A DNA stretch of 64,000 bases, from assembly GCF_014108865.1 (NCBI RefSeq), contig NZ_CP053928.1, positions 4,836,001 through 4,900,000 on the forward strand. The letters run 5' to 3'. The position numbers and the translations under genes are program-made. Under the pieces are notes generated by a model, which saw nothing but the letters and a program-made list of their open reading frames with translations, did not search any database and had not been told where the DNA came from. This DNA comes from Nocardioides sp. WS12 (lineage in GTDB: Bacteria > Actinomycetota > Actinomycetes > Propionibacteriales > Nocardioidaceae). Below are positions 16,822 through 23,763 of this stretch, in pieces; position 1 is the first letter of the stretch, and every line of letters starts with the position of its first letter.

Positions 16822-17303
16822 CGACCGCACCGAAGCCGCTGCCTCTGCTCGACGACGCCCGGCCGCACTGGGACGCAGCTCGGGAGGGCAACTACCTCCT
16901 GCAACGATGCCGCGAGTGCCAGACCTACCTGGTGCCGCCGGTCTACGACTGCTTCCACTGCCACGCCGGCGCCCAGGCTCTCGAGTGGGCCGAGGTCTCC
17001 GGTCGCGGGACGCTGCACACCTTCAACATCTACCACCGGGCGTACCACCCGGGCTTCGCCGACGAGGTGCCCTACAACACCGCAATCGTCGAACTCGCCG
17101 AAGGCCCACTGGTCACCACCCGAATCGTCGACTGCGCCAACGACGACCTGGCGGTGGGGATGTCGGTCCAGGTCACCTTCGTCGACCACAACGGAACGCC
17201 GGACATCCGACTCCCGGTCTTCGCTCCGGACCGCGGCACCACCGACGACATCGACACCTCAAGCCGAGAGCCGGCGAGGAACAGGGATGGAGAAACACCG
17301 TGA
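16818..17303 (+). CDS. DUF35 OB-fold zinc-ribbon protein, partner of the thiolase-fold subunit
   Basis: A 161-residue protein from a GTG at 16818 with AGGAGGG upstream, overlapping the preceding stop as GTGA. The N-terminal rubredoxin-like zinc ribbon has CRECQ and CFHC. The OB-fold half contains SGRGTLHTFNIYHRAY. DUF35 proteins bind acyl-CoA and associate tightly with thiolase-like enzymes; with Ltp2 and ChsH2 they complete the sterol side-chain aldolase. Its product should therefore form the aldolase complex with the 15667 protein. It overlaps the following ferredoxin gene by another GTGA, so the three genes are one translationally coupled unit. Confidence 0.9.
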   Translation: MTTAPKPLPLLDDARPHWDAAREGNYLLQRCRECQTYLVPPVYDCFHCHAGAQALEWAEVSGRGTLHTFNIYHRAYHPGFADEVPYNTAIVELAEGPLVTTRIVDCANDDLAVGMSVQVTFVDHNGTPDIRLPVFAPDRGTTDDIDTSSREPARNRDGETP

Positions 17304-17494
17304 AGATCAGCGTTCATGAGGATGAGTGCGAAGGCAATGCGATGTGCATGGCGATCGCACCAGACATTTTCGATGTCGACGACGACGGCATGTTGGAACT
17401 GCTCCAGGCGGAGCCGGCGGCCGACCGTCGCTCAGATGTTGAACGTGCAGTGCGCAGCTGCCCGAAGGCCGCGCTGTCCGTGACCTCGGACTGA
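17300..17494 (+). CDS. 3Fe-4S ferredoxin of the P450-associated type
   Basis: A 64-residue acidic ferredoxin starting at the overlapping GTG (VKISVHEDECEGNAMC). Cluster ligands are two cysteines in C-E-G-N-A-M-C and a third in SCPKAAL. Where 4Fe-4S ferredoxins have a middle cysteine this has Asn, one of the natural variants in the C-X2-(X)-X2-C...CP family that partners actinobacterial P450s. Likely role: carrying electrons from the FprB-type reductase (5801) to the P450 (12150), although both are encoded at a distance. The stop codon directly abuts the stop of the convergent SDR gene, with no spacer at all. Confidence 0.92.
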   Translation: MKISVHEDECEGNAMCMAIAPDIFDVDDDGMLELLQAEPAADRRSDVERAVRSCPKAALSVTSD

Positions 17495-18229
17495 TCAGGC
17501 GCCGTAGGACGACGCTCCGCTACGGGTCATCACGATCTTCGTGATCGACGTGTTCCGACCGAGTTCGAGCAGCATGTCCACCACGGCGACGACATCGTCG
17601 ACCCTGATCATCTTCTCGGCGGGGATGGTGTCCGTCGTCCACGCCGACATGTCCGTCTCGACGTACCCGGGAGCGACAGCAGTCGCACACACTCCGTGAC
17701 CGGACTCCTCGAGGTTGATCGTCTCCATCAGCGAGATCAAGGCAGCCTTGGTGGCGCCGTACACGGCGAGGCCGGCCTCGGCGTACACACCGGTGATGGA
17801 GGACAGTGCGATCACCCGCGAGGCTCGACTCGGATCGGCGTCGGCGGCTGTCCGCAACAGCGGCAGGGCAGCCTGGACCAGGACCAGACCGGAGGCGAGG
17901 TTCACTTCGACGGTCTTGTCGAACCGGTCGAGCCGGGTCGATGCCACCGGGCCGGCTGTGCCGATGCCTGCATTGATGACAAGGGCATCCATCGATCCGA
18001 ATGTCTCCGCGTGCAGCGCGACCAACCCTGGCAGCTCGTCGCGTGCGGCGAGGTCGGTGGCGCGATGCACGACCAAGGGTGCGCCCAGCGAGCGCAGTTC
18101 TTCGGCGACCTCGACCAGGTCCGCGTCCGCCCGGGATGTGATCGTGATCCCGTAGCCCTGCGTCGCCAGGCTGCGGGCGATCCCGCGCCCGATGCCGCGC
18201 GAAGCGCCGGTCACCAGAGCCGTCCTCAT
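17495..18229 (-). CDS. short-chain dehydrogenase/reductase (classical)
   Basis: A 244-residue classical SDR. The ATG at 18229 gives MRTALVTGASRGIGRGIA and overlaps the upstream kinase stop as ATGA. Motifs are TGxxxGIG in VTGASRGIG, VINAG, catalytic Ser in LSSITG, and Tyr/Lys in VYGATKAAL. The long upstream extension of the frame is antisense to nothing conserved and overlaps the kinase gene, so it was not used. It is last in a three-gene operon (acyl-CoA dehydrogenase, kinase, SDR) where every junction overlaps by four bases. It may oxidise a beta-hydroxyacyl intermediate or handle the ketone/alcohol step after dehydrogenation. Confidence 0.9.
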   Translation of the reverse strand: MRTALVTGASRGIGRGIARSLATQGYGITITSRADADLVEVAEELRSLGAPLVVHRATDLAARDELPGLVALHAETFGSMDALVINAGIGTAGPVASTRLDRFDKTVEVNLASGLVLVQAALPLLRTAADADPSRASRVIALSSITGVYAEAGLAVYGATKAALISLMETINLEESGHGVCATAVAPGYVETDMSAWTTDTIPAEKMIRVDDVVAVVDMLLELGRNTSITKIVMTRSGASSYGA

Positions 18230-19254
18230 CGCTGTGCCCCCAGGGTCTCGAGCCCGGCGGCAAGGAACTCCGGAACAGCCCGGCCGGCCCCCTCGAAGCC
18301 GGGGCCAGAGCCGACACCGGCTCGGTACCTGTGATCGATACCGGCGGCAATCACCGCGATCTTGTAGTGGGCAAGGGCGAGATGGAACTCCCAGTGAGCC
18401 AGCTTCACCCCGCCAGCGAGTTCGTACGCCGCCGCAAGGCCGTCCGGACCCGGGAGGCGGGCGCTCGTCCAGGCACTCGGCATACCCATGATCAAGTCGA
18501 AGGCGGGCAGCCGGTAGGCGCACATCATCGCGACGTCAGCGACGGGGTCCCCGATCGTGGAAAGCTCCCAGTCCACGATGGCGGCCACGGCCGGTTCGTC
18601 GTCGAGGCGCAGCAACGTGTTGTCGATCCGGAAGTCGCCGTGCACGATCCCTGTGCTCAGTTGGTCCGGCACCGATGCGTGCAGACGCTCGGCGAGCTCG
18701 CGGGCAGCCATCGAAGTGGCGTCGTCGTTGCCGACGAGTTCCCATTGCCCTGACCAGCGCTTGAGCTGCCGGGCGGCATACCCGTCGGGACGGCCGAACC
18801 GCTCGAGCCCGTGGGCGCCGTGGTCGACTCGATGGAGGGCCGCGAGCGCTTCGACCAGGCGATCGACCACTGCGGCCAGAGTTACGTCATCAAGAAGGTC
18901 CAGGTCATCGCTCGACTGGACCGTCCGTCCGTCAACGAAGCCGGCGACGGCGAACGGTGCGCCGAGCACGGATTCGTCCTCGCACAACGCCACCGCCGGG
19001 GCAACCGGCACACCAGCGCCGCTGAGGGCACGGGTCACCCGGAACTCCCGCGCCACATCATGTGCCGAGGGCGTTCGGCCAGCACGCGGCGGCATCCGGA
19101 GCACCCAGCGCGAGTTCTCGTCGTCCAGCCGGAAGGTCAGATTGGAGCGCCCACCCGCGATCCGCGACGCGCGCAGCGGGCCCGTGACGGGAACCCCCTC
19201 GCTGCGCAGGAACGCACCGACGCCAGTGAGTTCCTCAGACGACAGCGCCGTCAC
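18226..19254 (-). CDS. phosphotransferase (APH-fold) kinase, ACAD10/11 kinase-domain-like
   Basis: A 342-residue kinase-fold protein from a GTG at 19254 that overlaps the upstream dehydrogenase stop (GTGA). The active-site motifs are intact: GIVHGDFRIDN for the catalytic loop and AIVDWELSTIGDP for the metal-binding Asp. The glycine-rich ASRIAGGRSNLTFRL is at the start. In animal ACAD10/11 a kinase of this family is fused to an acyl-CoA dehydrogenase; it phosphorylates 4-hydroxyacyl-CoAs so that the dehydrogenase domain can eliminate phosphate. Here kinase and dehydrogenase are separate but overlapping genes, suggesting the same two-step chemistry (inference). It differs from the second family member at 14498, which lacks the catalytic His. 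Confidence 0.88.
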   Translation of the reverse strand: MTALSSEELTGVGAFLRSEGVPVTGPLRASRIAGGRSNLTFRLDDENSRWVLRMPPRAGRTPSAHDVAREFRVTRALSGAGVPVAPAVALCEDESVLGAPFAVAGFVDGRTVQSSDDLDLLDDVTLAAVVDRLVEALAALHRVDHGAHGLERFGRPDGYAARQLKRWSGQWELVGNDDATSMAARELAERLHASVPDQLSTGIVHGDFRIDNTLLRLDDEPAVAAIVDWELSTIGDPVADVAMMCAYRLPAFDLIMGMPSAWTSARLPGPDGLAAAYELAGGVKLAHWEFHLALAHYKIAVIAAGIDHRYRAGVGSGPGFEGAGRAVPEFLAAGLETLGAQR

Positions 19255-20426
19255 TGAGCGGTCCCCGTCACAGACCGGATCGCCCGCTTCGCGATCGACC
19301 AACGGTGCACTTCCGAGGGACCGTCGTAGATCCGGAACGGGCGGATCTCCCGGGCGATCTTGGCGACCGGGAGGTCCCGAGAGACGCCGAGTCCGCCGCA
19401 CAGCTGGCCAGCTCGATCGACCACCCGATCCAGTGCCTCTGCGGCGAAGGTCTTCGCTATCGAGGTCGACAACGACGCCCGCCCACCAGCGTCGAGTTCG
19501 GCGCAGGCGTTGAGCAGCAGCGCCCGAGTCGCGGCCAGGTCGATCTCGCTGTCCGCGATCATCTGCTGGACCATGCCCTGGTCGGCGAGCCGCGAGCCGA
19601 ATGCGCGGCGCTCGGCGACGTACCGGATTGCCGTCTCGTGGGCGCGCAGCGCGGCACCCGTCCACCGCATCACGTGGGTCATTCGCGCCGGTCCGAGCCG
19701 CACCTGGGCATAGCGGAAACCCTCATCGACACCGCCGAGAACTCCGGTGTCCGGGATCAGCACGTCGGTGAATCGCAGTTCGCAGTGACCGCCGATCATC
19801 GACCGATCGACAGTACCGATGTGTCGCACGACCTCGATACCAGGTGTGTCGGCAGGAGCAAGGAACATCGTGGCGCCGCCGAGATCGCCGGGCTCTCCCG
19901 ATGTGCGCGCCATGATGATGAAGAAGCCCGCGCCGTCAGCGCCGGTGATGAACGCCTTTCGGCCGTTGATCACCCACCCGCCCTGCACCTTCGTTGCCCC
20001 GGTCATCAGCAAGGACGGATCCGAGCCAGCGCCCGGGGACGGCTCGGTCATCGCGAACGCCGAGCGCCAGTCGCCACGGACCAGCGGTACGAGGAAGCGG
20101 GCACGCTGGTCCGCTGTCGCGACATGGTCCAGCAGGTGCATGTTGCCCTCGTCGGGCGCATTGATGTTGAGGGCCATCGGGCCGAAGAGTGAGTAGCCCG
20201 CCGCCTCGAAGACTCCTGCACGCTCGGTCATCGAAAGACCCAACCCGCCGCAGTCCACCGGCCCGTGCGGCGAGAGCAGACCGGCGTCACGCGCCGCTCC
20301 CTGCAGGCGTACCCGCAGTTCGTCGCCGCCGGCAGCCTCGACGTCTCCGTCGAACTCGTCATCGATCCCGACGACCTCTGCACGCACGAACTCGTTCGTC
20401 CTACGGACGAGGCTTTCCTGTTCCAC
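19251..20426 (-). CDS. acyl-CoA dehydrogenase, ACAD10/11-like
   Basis: A 391-residue acyl-CoA dehydrogenase. The GTG start has AGGGAG upstream. Conserved segments are AMTEPSPGAGSDPSLL (flavin binding), INGRKAFITGADG, ERRAFGSRLADQGMVQQM and the C-terminal FRIYDGPSEVHRWSIA. The DGPSEVH block, in place of YEGTxxIQ, matches the DGPDEVH block of ACAD10/11 and FadE36-type enzymes. It is the first gene of the operon with the APH-fold kinase and an SDR. Together they could handle gamma-hydroxylated or lactone-derived acyl-CoAs. The TetR gene lies 75 bp upstream on the same strand. Confidence 0.9.
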   Translation of the reverse strand: MEQESLVRRTNEFVRAEVVGIDDEFDGDVEAAGGDELRVRLQGAARDAGLLSPHGPVDCGGLGLSMTERAGVFEAAGYSLFGPMALNINAPDEGNMHLLDHVATADQRARFLVPLVRGDWRSAFAMTEPSPGAGSDPSLLMTGATKVQGGWVINGRKAFITGADGAGFFIIMARTSGEPGDLGGATMFLAPADTPGIEVVRHIGTVDRSMIGGHCELRFTDVLIPDTGVLGGVDEGFRYAQVRLGPARMTHVMRWTGAALRAHETAIRYVAERRAFGSRLADQGMVQQMIADSEIDLAATRALLLNACAELDAGGRASLSTSIAKTFAAEALDRVVDRAGQLCGGLGVSRDLPVAKIAREIRPFRIYDGPSEVHRWSIAKRAIRSVTGTAQ

Positions 20427-20501
20427 TGTTCACTCCCTGCCGACCGATCGCTCGCTCGGTATCGTGACACGGCCGTCGACGCCGGTCAAGCAGAGGTGAT
20501 G

Positions 20502-21104
20502 TCAGCGATGCCCGAGAAGGCCGTGCACCATCACCAGGTAGTCCGCGACGATCTCGTCGACCTCCATCGAACCGTCCTGTCGGTACCAGGACGCGACCCC
20601 GACGCAGAGTGTCGAGACCGCGCGCGCGGCCTCGCGCGGCGACGGGGTCGCGAAGACCCCTTCGGTCTCGCCATCGGTGATCAGGTCTTCGAGCATCCGC
20701 TGTTGTTCGTCGCGCAGCGCGACATAGGCCGACCGGTTCTCCGGGAGCAGGCTGCGGATCTCACTCGATGCGACGAACGCCTGTTCTTGACGGAACATGT
20801 GGAAGCGCAGCAGCGACTCGACCAGCGCGTCCAGCCGTTCCAGCGAGCCATCCCCGGCCGACGCCAGCGCCCCCCGGGAACGACCCAGGAGGTCGCCCAT
20901 CACAGCAAGCATGAGGTCCACCAGAATCTCCTGCTTGGACCCGTAGTGGTGGTACAGGCCCGGCACCGACAAATCCGCTCGCGCAGCGATCTGACGGATG
21001 CTCGCTCCGTGATAGCCCTGCTCGGCGAAGACGCCGAGCGCACCCGCGAGAACCCGCGGCAAGGCGGCGGTGTCGTAGTCGCGCCAGTTCACGTCGACAT
21101 CCAT
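20502..21104 (-). CDS. TetR family transcriptional regulator
   Basis: A 200-residue regulator with the N-terminal TetR helix-turn-helix ASIRQIAARADLSVPGLYHH at about residues 34-53 and the usual YGSKQEIL continuation. The C-terminal half is the ligand-binding/dimer domain. The start at 21104 fits a leaderless transcript: TAGAGT (minus strand, 21116-21111) is 6 nt before the ATG. A near-perfect palindrome, AGAAGG-G-CCTTCT (21116-21128), abuts that -10 box and is a candidate autoregulatory operator. Probable targets are its own promoter, the downstream dehydrogenase/kinase/SDR operon and the divergent phosphorylase gene. An acyl-CoA inducer is likely by analogy with KstR-type repressors. Confidence 0.9.
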   Translation of the reverse strand: MDVDVNWRDYDTAALPRVLAGALGVFAEQGYHGASIRQIAARADLSVPGLYHHYGSKQEILVDLMLAVMGDLLGRSRGALASAGDGSLERLDALVESLLRFHMFRQEQAFVASSEIRSLLPENRSAYVALRDEQQRMLEDLITDGETEGVFATPSPREAARAVSTLCVGVASWYRQDGSMEVDEIVADYLVMVHGLLGHR

Positions 21105-21110
21105 GCGGCC

Positions 21111-21171
21111 ACTCTAGAAGGGCCTTCTCACGCCGGCTGACCGAGGAGCCGCTGGCCCTGGTGATTACTGT
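21111..21171. promoter_or_regulatory. divergent leaderless promoters and palindromic operator for tetR and the phosphorylase gene
   Basis: On the minus strand TAGAGT (21111-21116) is 6 nt from the tetR ATG; on the plus strand TACTGT (21166-21171) is 6 nt from the phosphorylase ATG. Both fit actinobacterial leaderless promoters. Between them the palindrome AGAAGG-G-CCTTCT at 21116-21128 touches the tetR -10 element. Repressor binding there would block tetR transcription and possibly the divergent promoter. Confidence 0.55.
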
Positions 21172-21177
21172 CCGTCC

Positions 21178-21960
21178 ATGCCATCAGCAATCCCGGACAT
21201 CGCCGTCATCGCAGGCAGCGGCTTCGACTCCCTGCTCAAGGAGCCTGTCAGCGTCACCATCGAAACGCCGTACGGCCTTCCCTCCGCAGACATCGCGATC
21301 GGCAACGTGGCTGGCCGTCGAGTGGCCTTGCTGGCCCGGCACGGATCGGCCAACGAACACCCGCCCCACCTGGTCAACTACCGCGCCAACATCTGGGCAC
21401 TGCGCAAGGTCGGAGCACGGCGGATCCTGTCGGCCTGCACCGTTTCCAGCCTGCAGCCGGCGACCCGGCCAGGCACCTTCGTGGTGCCGGACCAACTGGT
21501 CGACCGCACCGGCCGGGTCCAGAGCTTCATGGACACCGGAATCGTGCACGCCCCCTTTGCAGAGCCGTTCTGCTCGCAGTTCCGCAGTTCCATTCTCAAC
21601 GAGGACGTCATCGACGGCGGCACTCTCGTCGTGATCGACGGCCCCCGCTTCTCGACGCGCGCCGAGGCCGAGTGGTATGCCGCGCAGGGCTGGTCGATGA
21701 TCAACATGACCGGGCACCCCGAAGCGATCCTGGCGCGCGAGCTCGGCCTGTGCTTCGCCAGCCTGGCACTGGTGGCGAACCGTGACGCCGGCGTCGCCTC
21801 GACGGCCCCTGCCGACGAGCCCCGGCCACCGCAGCACGCAGACAGCATCGATCGACTCAAGGGGCTCGTCGCACAAGCAATATCTGCGATGCCCGCGCTC
21901 GAAGAATGCCCTTGCAGGACATGGCTCGGCACTGTGGATCTACCGTTCGAACTACCGTGA
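21178..21960 (+). CDS. purine nucleoside phosphorylase / MTA phosphorylase family protein
   Basis: A 260-residue protein of the trimeric PNP/MTAP family. Family blocks are IAVIAGSGFDSLL, TPYGLPS, RHG near residue 54, HLVNYRANIWALRKVGA, PDQLVDRT, IDGPRFSTRAEAEWY and MTGHPEAILARELGLCF. The purine-recognition segment reads VANRDAG where adenine-specific MTAPs have VTDxD; Asn201 replaces the usual Asp, as in 6-oxopurine phosphorylases, so the base preference may differ. Normal role: phosphorolysis of a nucleoside or methylthioadenosine. Why it sits in a lipid-type catabolic island is unclear. It has a leaderless-type promoter and diverges from tetR, so it may be co-controlled. Confidence 0.88.
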   Translation: MPSAIPDIAVIAGSGFDSLLKEPVSVTIETPYGLPSADIAIGNVAGRRVALLARHGSANEHPPHLVNYRANIWALRKVGARRILSACTVSSLQPATRPGTFVVPDQLVDRTGRVQSFMDTGIVHAPFAEPFCSQFRSSILNEDVIDGGTLVVIDGPRFSTRAEAEWYAAQGWSMINMTGHPEAILARELGLCFASLALVANRDAGVASTAPADEPRPPQHADSIDRLKGLVAQAISAMPALEECPCRTWLGTVDLPFELP

Positions 21961-22007
21961 ACAGGAATTCACGACAATTCATTTGAAATGCAATTGACTT
22001 TGCGTCC

Positions 22008-22029
22008 GAAATGCTAGGTAATACATTTC
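22008..22029. promoter_or_regulatory. inverted repeat GAAATG-N10-CATTTC directly before an SDR start
   Basis: GAAATG (22008-22013) and CATTTC (22024-22029) form a perfect 6+6 inverted repeat that ends at the base before the GTG start of the SDR at 22030. It resembles the GGAATGC/GCATTCC repeat at 15595 in half-site sequence but with different spacing. It is a candidate operator; evidence is sequence symmetry only. Confidence 0.35.
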
Positions 22030-22815
22030 GTGGGAAAGCGCACCTTCGTCATCAGCGGTTCGGCGTCGGGGATCGGGAGGGCAATCGCCCTCCGGGCCAC
22101 CGAACGCGGCGACCGGGTCATCGGCATCGATCTACGCGATGCCGAGATCACTGCCGACCTCGCTGATCCTTCAGCGCGCTCCCGCCTGGGCGATCAGGTC
22201 GCTGCGCTCGCGCCGGAGGGCATTGACGTGATCATCGCGGTCGCGGGTGGCCCACCCACGGTCAACTTCTTCGGCGCCATCGACCTTCTCCAGCAGGTCA
22301 GGCCGCTCCTCGCCGGATCACCAGCGCCGCGAGCAGCCGCCGTGTCGTCCTTCGCGGGCCTGCTGGAAGTCGATGACGAACTCGTCGAGGCCTATCTCGC
22401 CGAGGACCTCGACCGGACAGATCGCGAGACCGAGCGGATCCTCCGGGACGGCCAGGACTCGTTGCTGTACCCGTCTTCCAAGCGAGCCGTTCTTCGCTGG
22501 GTACGCCGCCACGCGGGGCAACCCGATTGGGCCGGCGCCGGCATCCCGCTGAACGCCGTCACCCCCGGCGTGATCCGGACGCCGATGACCGCGCCTTATC
22601 TCGCGACGGAGGAGGGGCGCAAGGCCCTGCTGACCATGGTGCCGATGCCCCTGCACGGCCCGGCCGAGGCCGAAGCGGTCGCCCACCTGCTCGACTGGCT
22701 CGTCGGCGAGGAGAACACGCATGTGACCGGTCAGGTGATCAGCATCGACGGCGGGGCCGATGTCCTGACGAGGGGCGACGACGTCTTCTCCGCGTACGAC
22801 GGCACTCCGGGCTGA
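22030..22815 (+). CDS. short-chain dehydrogenase, 3-alpha-hydroxysteroid-dehydrogenase-like
   Basis: A 261-residue SDR starting at a GTG (VGKRTFVISGSASGIGRA). The cofactor motif is SGSASGIG, the catalytic Ser lies in VSSFAGLL, and the Tyr/Lys pair is in LYPSSKRAVL. Between Ser and Tyr there is an insertion of roughly 40 residues rich in acidic residues. This unusual spacing is known from Comamonas-type 3-alpha-hydroxysteroid dehydrogenase/carbonyl reductase. That supports a sterol-like or polycyclic ketone/alcohol substrate, but only by family resemblance. The start follows an AT-rich spacer without a clear ribosome-binding site. It converges on the next SDR gene. Confidence 0.88.
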   Translation: MGKRTFVISGSASGIGRAIALRATERGDRVIGIDLRDAEITADLADPSARSRLGDQVAALAPEGIDVIIAVAGGPPTVNFFGAIDLLQQVRPLLAGSPAPRAAAVSSFAGLLEVDDELVEAYLAEDLDRTDRETERILRDGQDSLLYPSSKRAVLRWVRRHAGQPDWAGAGIPLNAVTPGVIRTPMTAPYLATEEGRKALLTMVPMPLHGPAEAEAVAHLLDWLVGEENTHVTGQVISIDGGADVLTRGDDVFSAYDGTPG

Positions 22816-22845
22816 CGGCGCGGTCGTTCCGGGGGCAGGCGGAAC

Positions 22846-23607
22846 TCAGCCGAAGACACCACCGTCGGCGTGGAGCACGGTGCCGTTCACCACTCCCCCG
22901 GCCGGCGAAGCACAGAAGGCGATGGCTGCTGCGATTTCTGCCGGGTAGATGACCCGCCGGATCAGCTGGTGCGCGCCAAGATCCTGCATGGTCATGTCGT
23001 ACATGTCGGCGGTCTGTTCGAGCATGCGGGTGTCAGTCGCTCCGGGAGAGACGGCCGAGGCCGTCAATCCGGTGCCGACCAGATCCGCCGCGAGGCCTTT
23101 GACGATCCCGACCACGGCATGCTTCACCGCGGTGTACGACGCCAGGTGACGGAGTCCATGGGTCCCGGCCACGGAAGCGACGGCGACGAATCGGCAGGTC
23201 TGCGGGTGAGGCCCGGCCAGCATGACGGGAACGGTGGCTGCGGCTGTGTTCCAGACTCCCTTGGCATCGACCTCCCAGAGCAGGTCGAGGTCTTCTGTCG
23301 GGGCCTCCCACAGCGGCCATCCTCCGCGGATCACCGACGCAGCAGCGACGACCGCGTCCAGCCGCCCCCACGTCGCGATGGCGGCCTCGACCCCGCGGGC
23401 CAGATCGGCGGGTTTCCGAACGTCGCCCACCACGGGCACCACCGATCCGGGAAAGGTCTCTGCCAGCCGATCAAGTTGCTCCCGGGTGGCCAGCGGCTCG
23501 CCCTCGCACGAATCGAACGCGACGACGCCGTACCCGTCCGACACCAGTCGACTGACGGTCGCCGCACCGATTCCCCGGGCCGCCCCGGTGACGAATGCAA
23601 CCCTCAT
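22846..23607 (-). CDS. short-chain dehydrogenase/reductase, possibly mycofactocin-associated
   Basis: A 253-residue SDR. The ATG at 23607 (MRVAFVTGAARGIGAATV) is preceded by GGTGGCGAG; upstream in-frame sequence is low-GC spacer and was excluded. Motifs are TGAARGIG, catalytic Ser in VASVAGTHG and Tyr/Lys in SYTAVKHAV; the C-terminus ends LHADGGVFG. Several actinobacterial SDRs of this shape are found with mycofactocin genes, but the diagnostic N-terminal signature of the other two is absent, so the link is weak. It probably oxidises or reduces a pathway hydroxyl or keto group. It is 156 bp downstream of a crotonase gene on the same strand, with an AT-rich spacer that likely holds its own promoter. 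Confidence 0.87.
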   Translation of the reverse strand: MRVAFVTGAARGIGAATVSRLVSDGYGVVAFDSCEGEPLATREQLDRLAETFPGSVVPVVGDVRKPADLARGVEAAIATWGRLDAVVAAASVIRGGWPLWEAPTEDLDLLWEVDAKGVWNTAAATVPVMLAGPHPQTCRFVAVASVAGTHGLRHLASYTAVKHAVVGIVKGLAADLVGTGLTASAVSPGATDTRMLEQTADMYDMTMQDLGAHQLIRRVIYPAEIAAAIAFCASPAGGVVNGTVLHADGGVFG

Positions 23608-23763
23608 CTCGCCACCACCACGAGCATGCCAGCGACCAGTTCGCCCGACTCTCCGGATTCCTTCACGGCTCCCCCTATGCATTATTTTAATTGCGCAGGG
23701 AATGTACTTCACCAACGCGGCAATTACATTATTGCCCAATAAATGCATTTCAGGGAATAGTGG
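23608..23763. promoter_or_regulatory. AT-rich promoter spacer with palindrome GGCAAT-N6-ATTGCC
   Basis: This 156-base spacer before the SDR gene is AT-rich. It contains a perfect inverted repeat GGCAAT (23719-23724) / ATTGCC (23731-23736) and the sequence AATGCATTTC just after it. It contains no convincing gene. It is the last spacer of the island with this composition. Confidence 0.4.

Noticed and set aside
17495..18523. Longer SDR start at 18523
   Set aside because: It would overlap about 290 bases of the kinase gene on the same strand; the ATG at 18229 overlaps the kinase stop in the normal 4-base way and starts at the family N-terminus.
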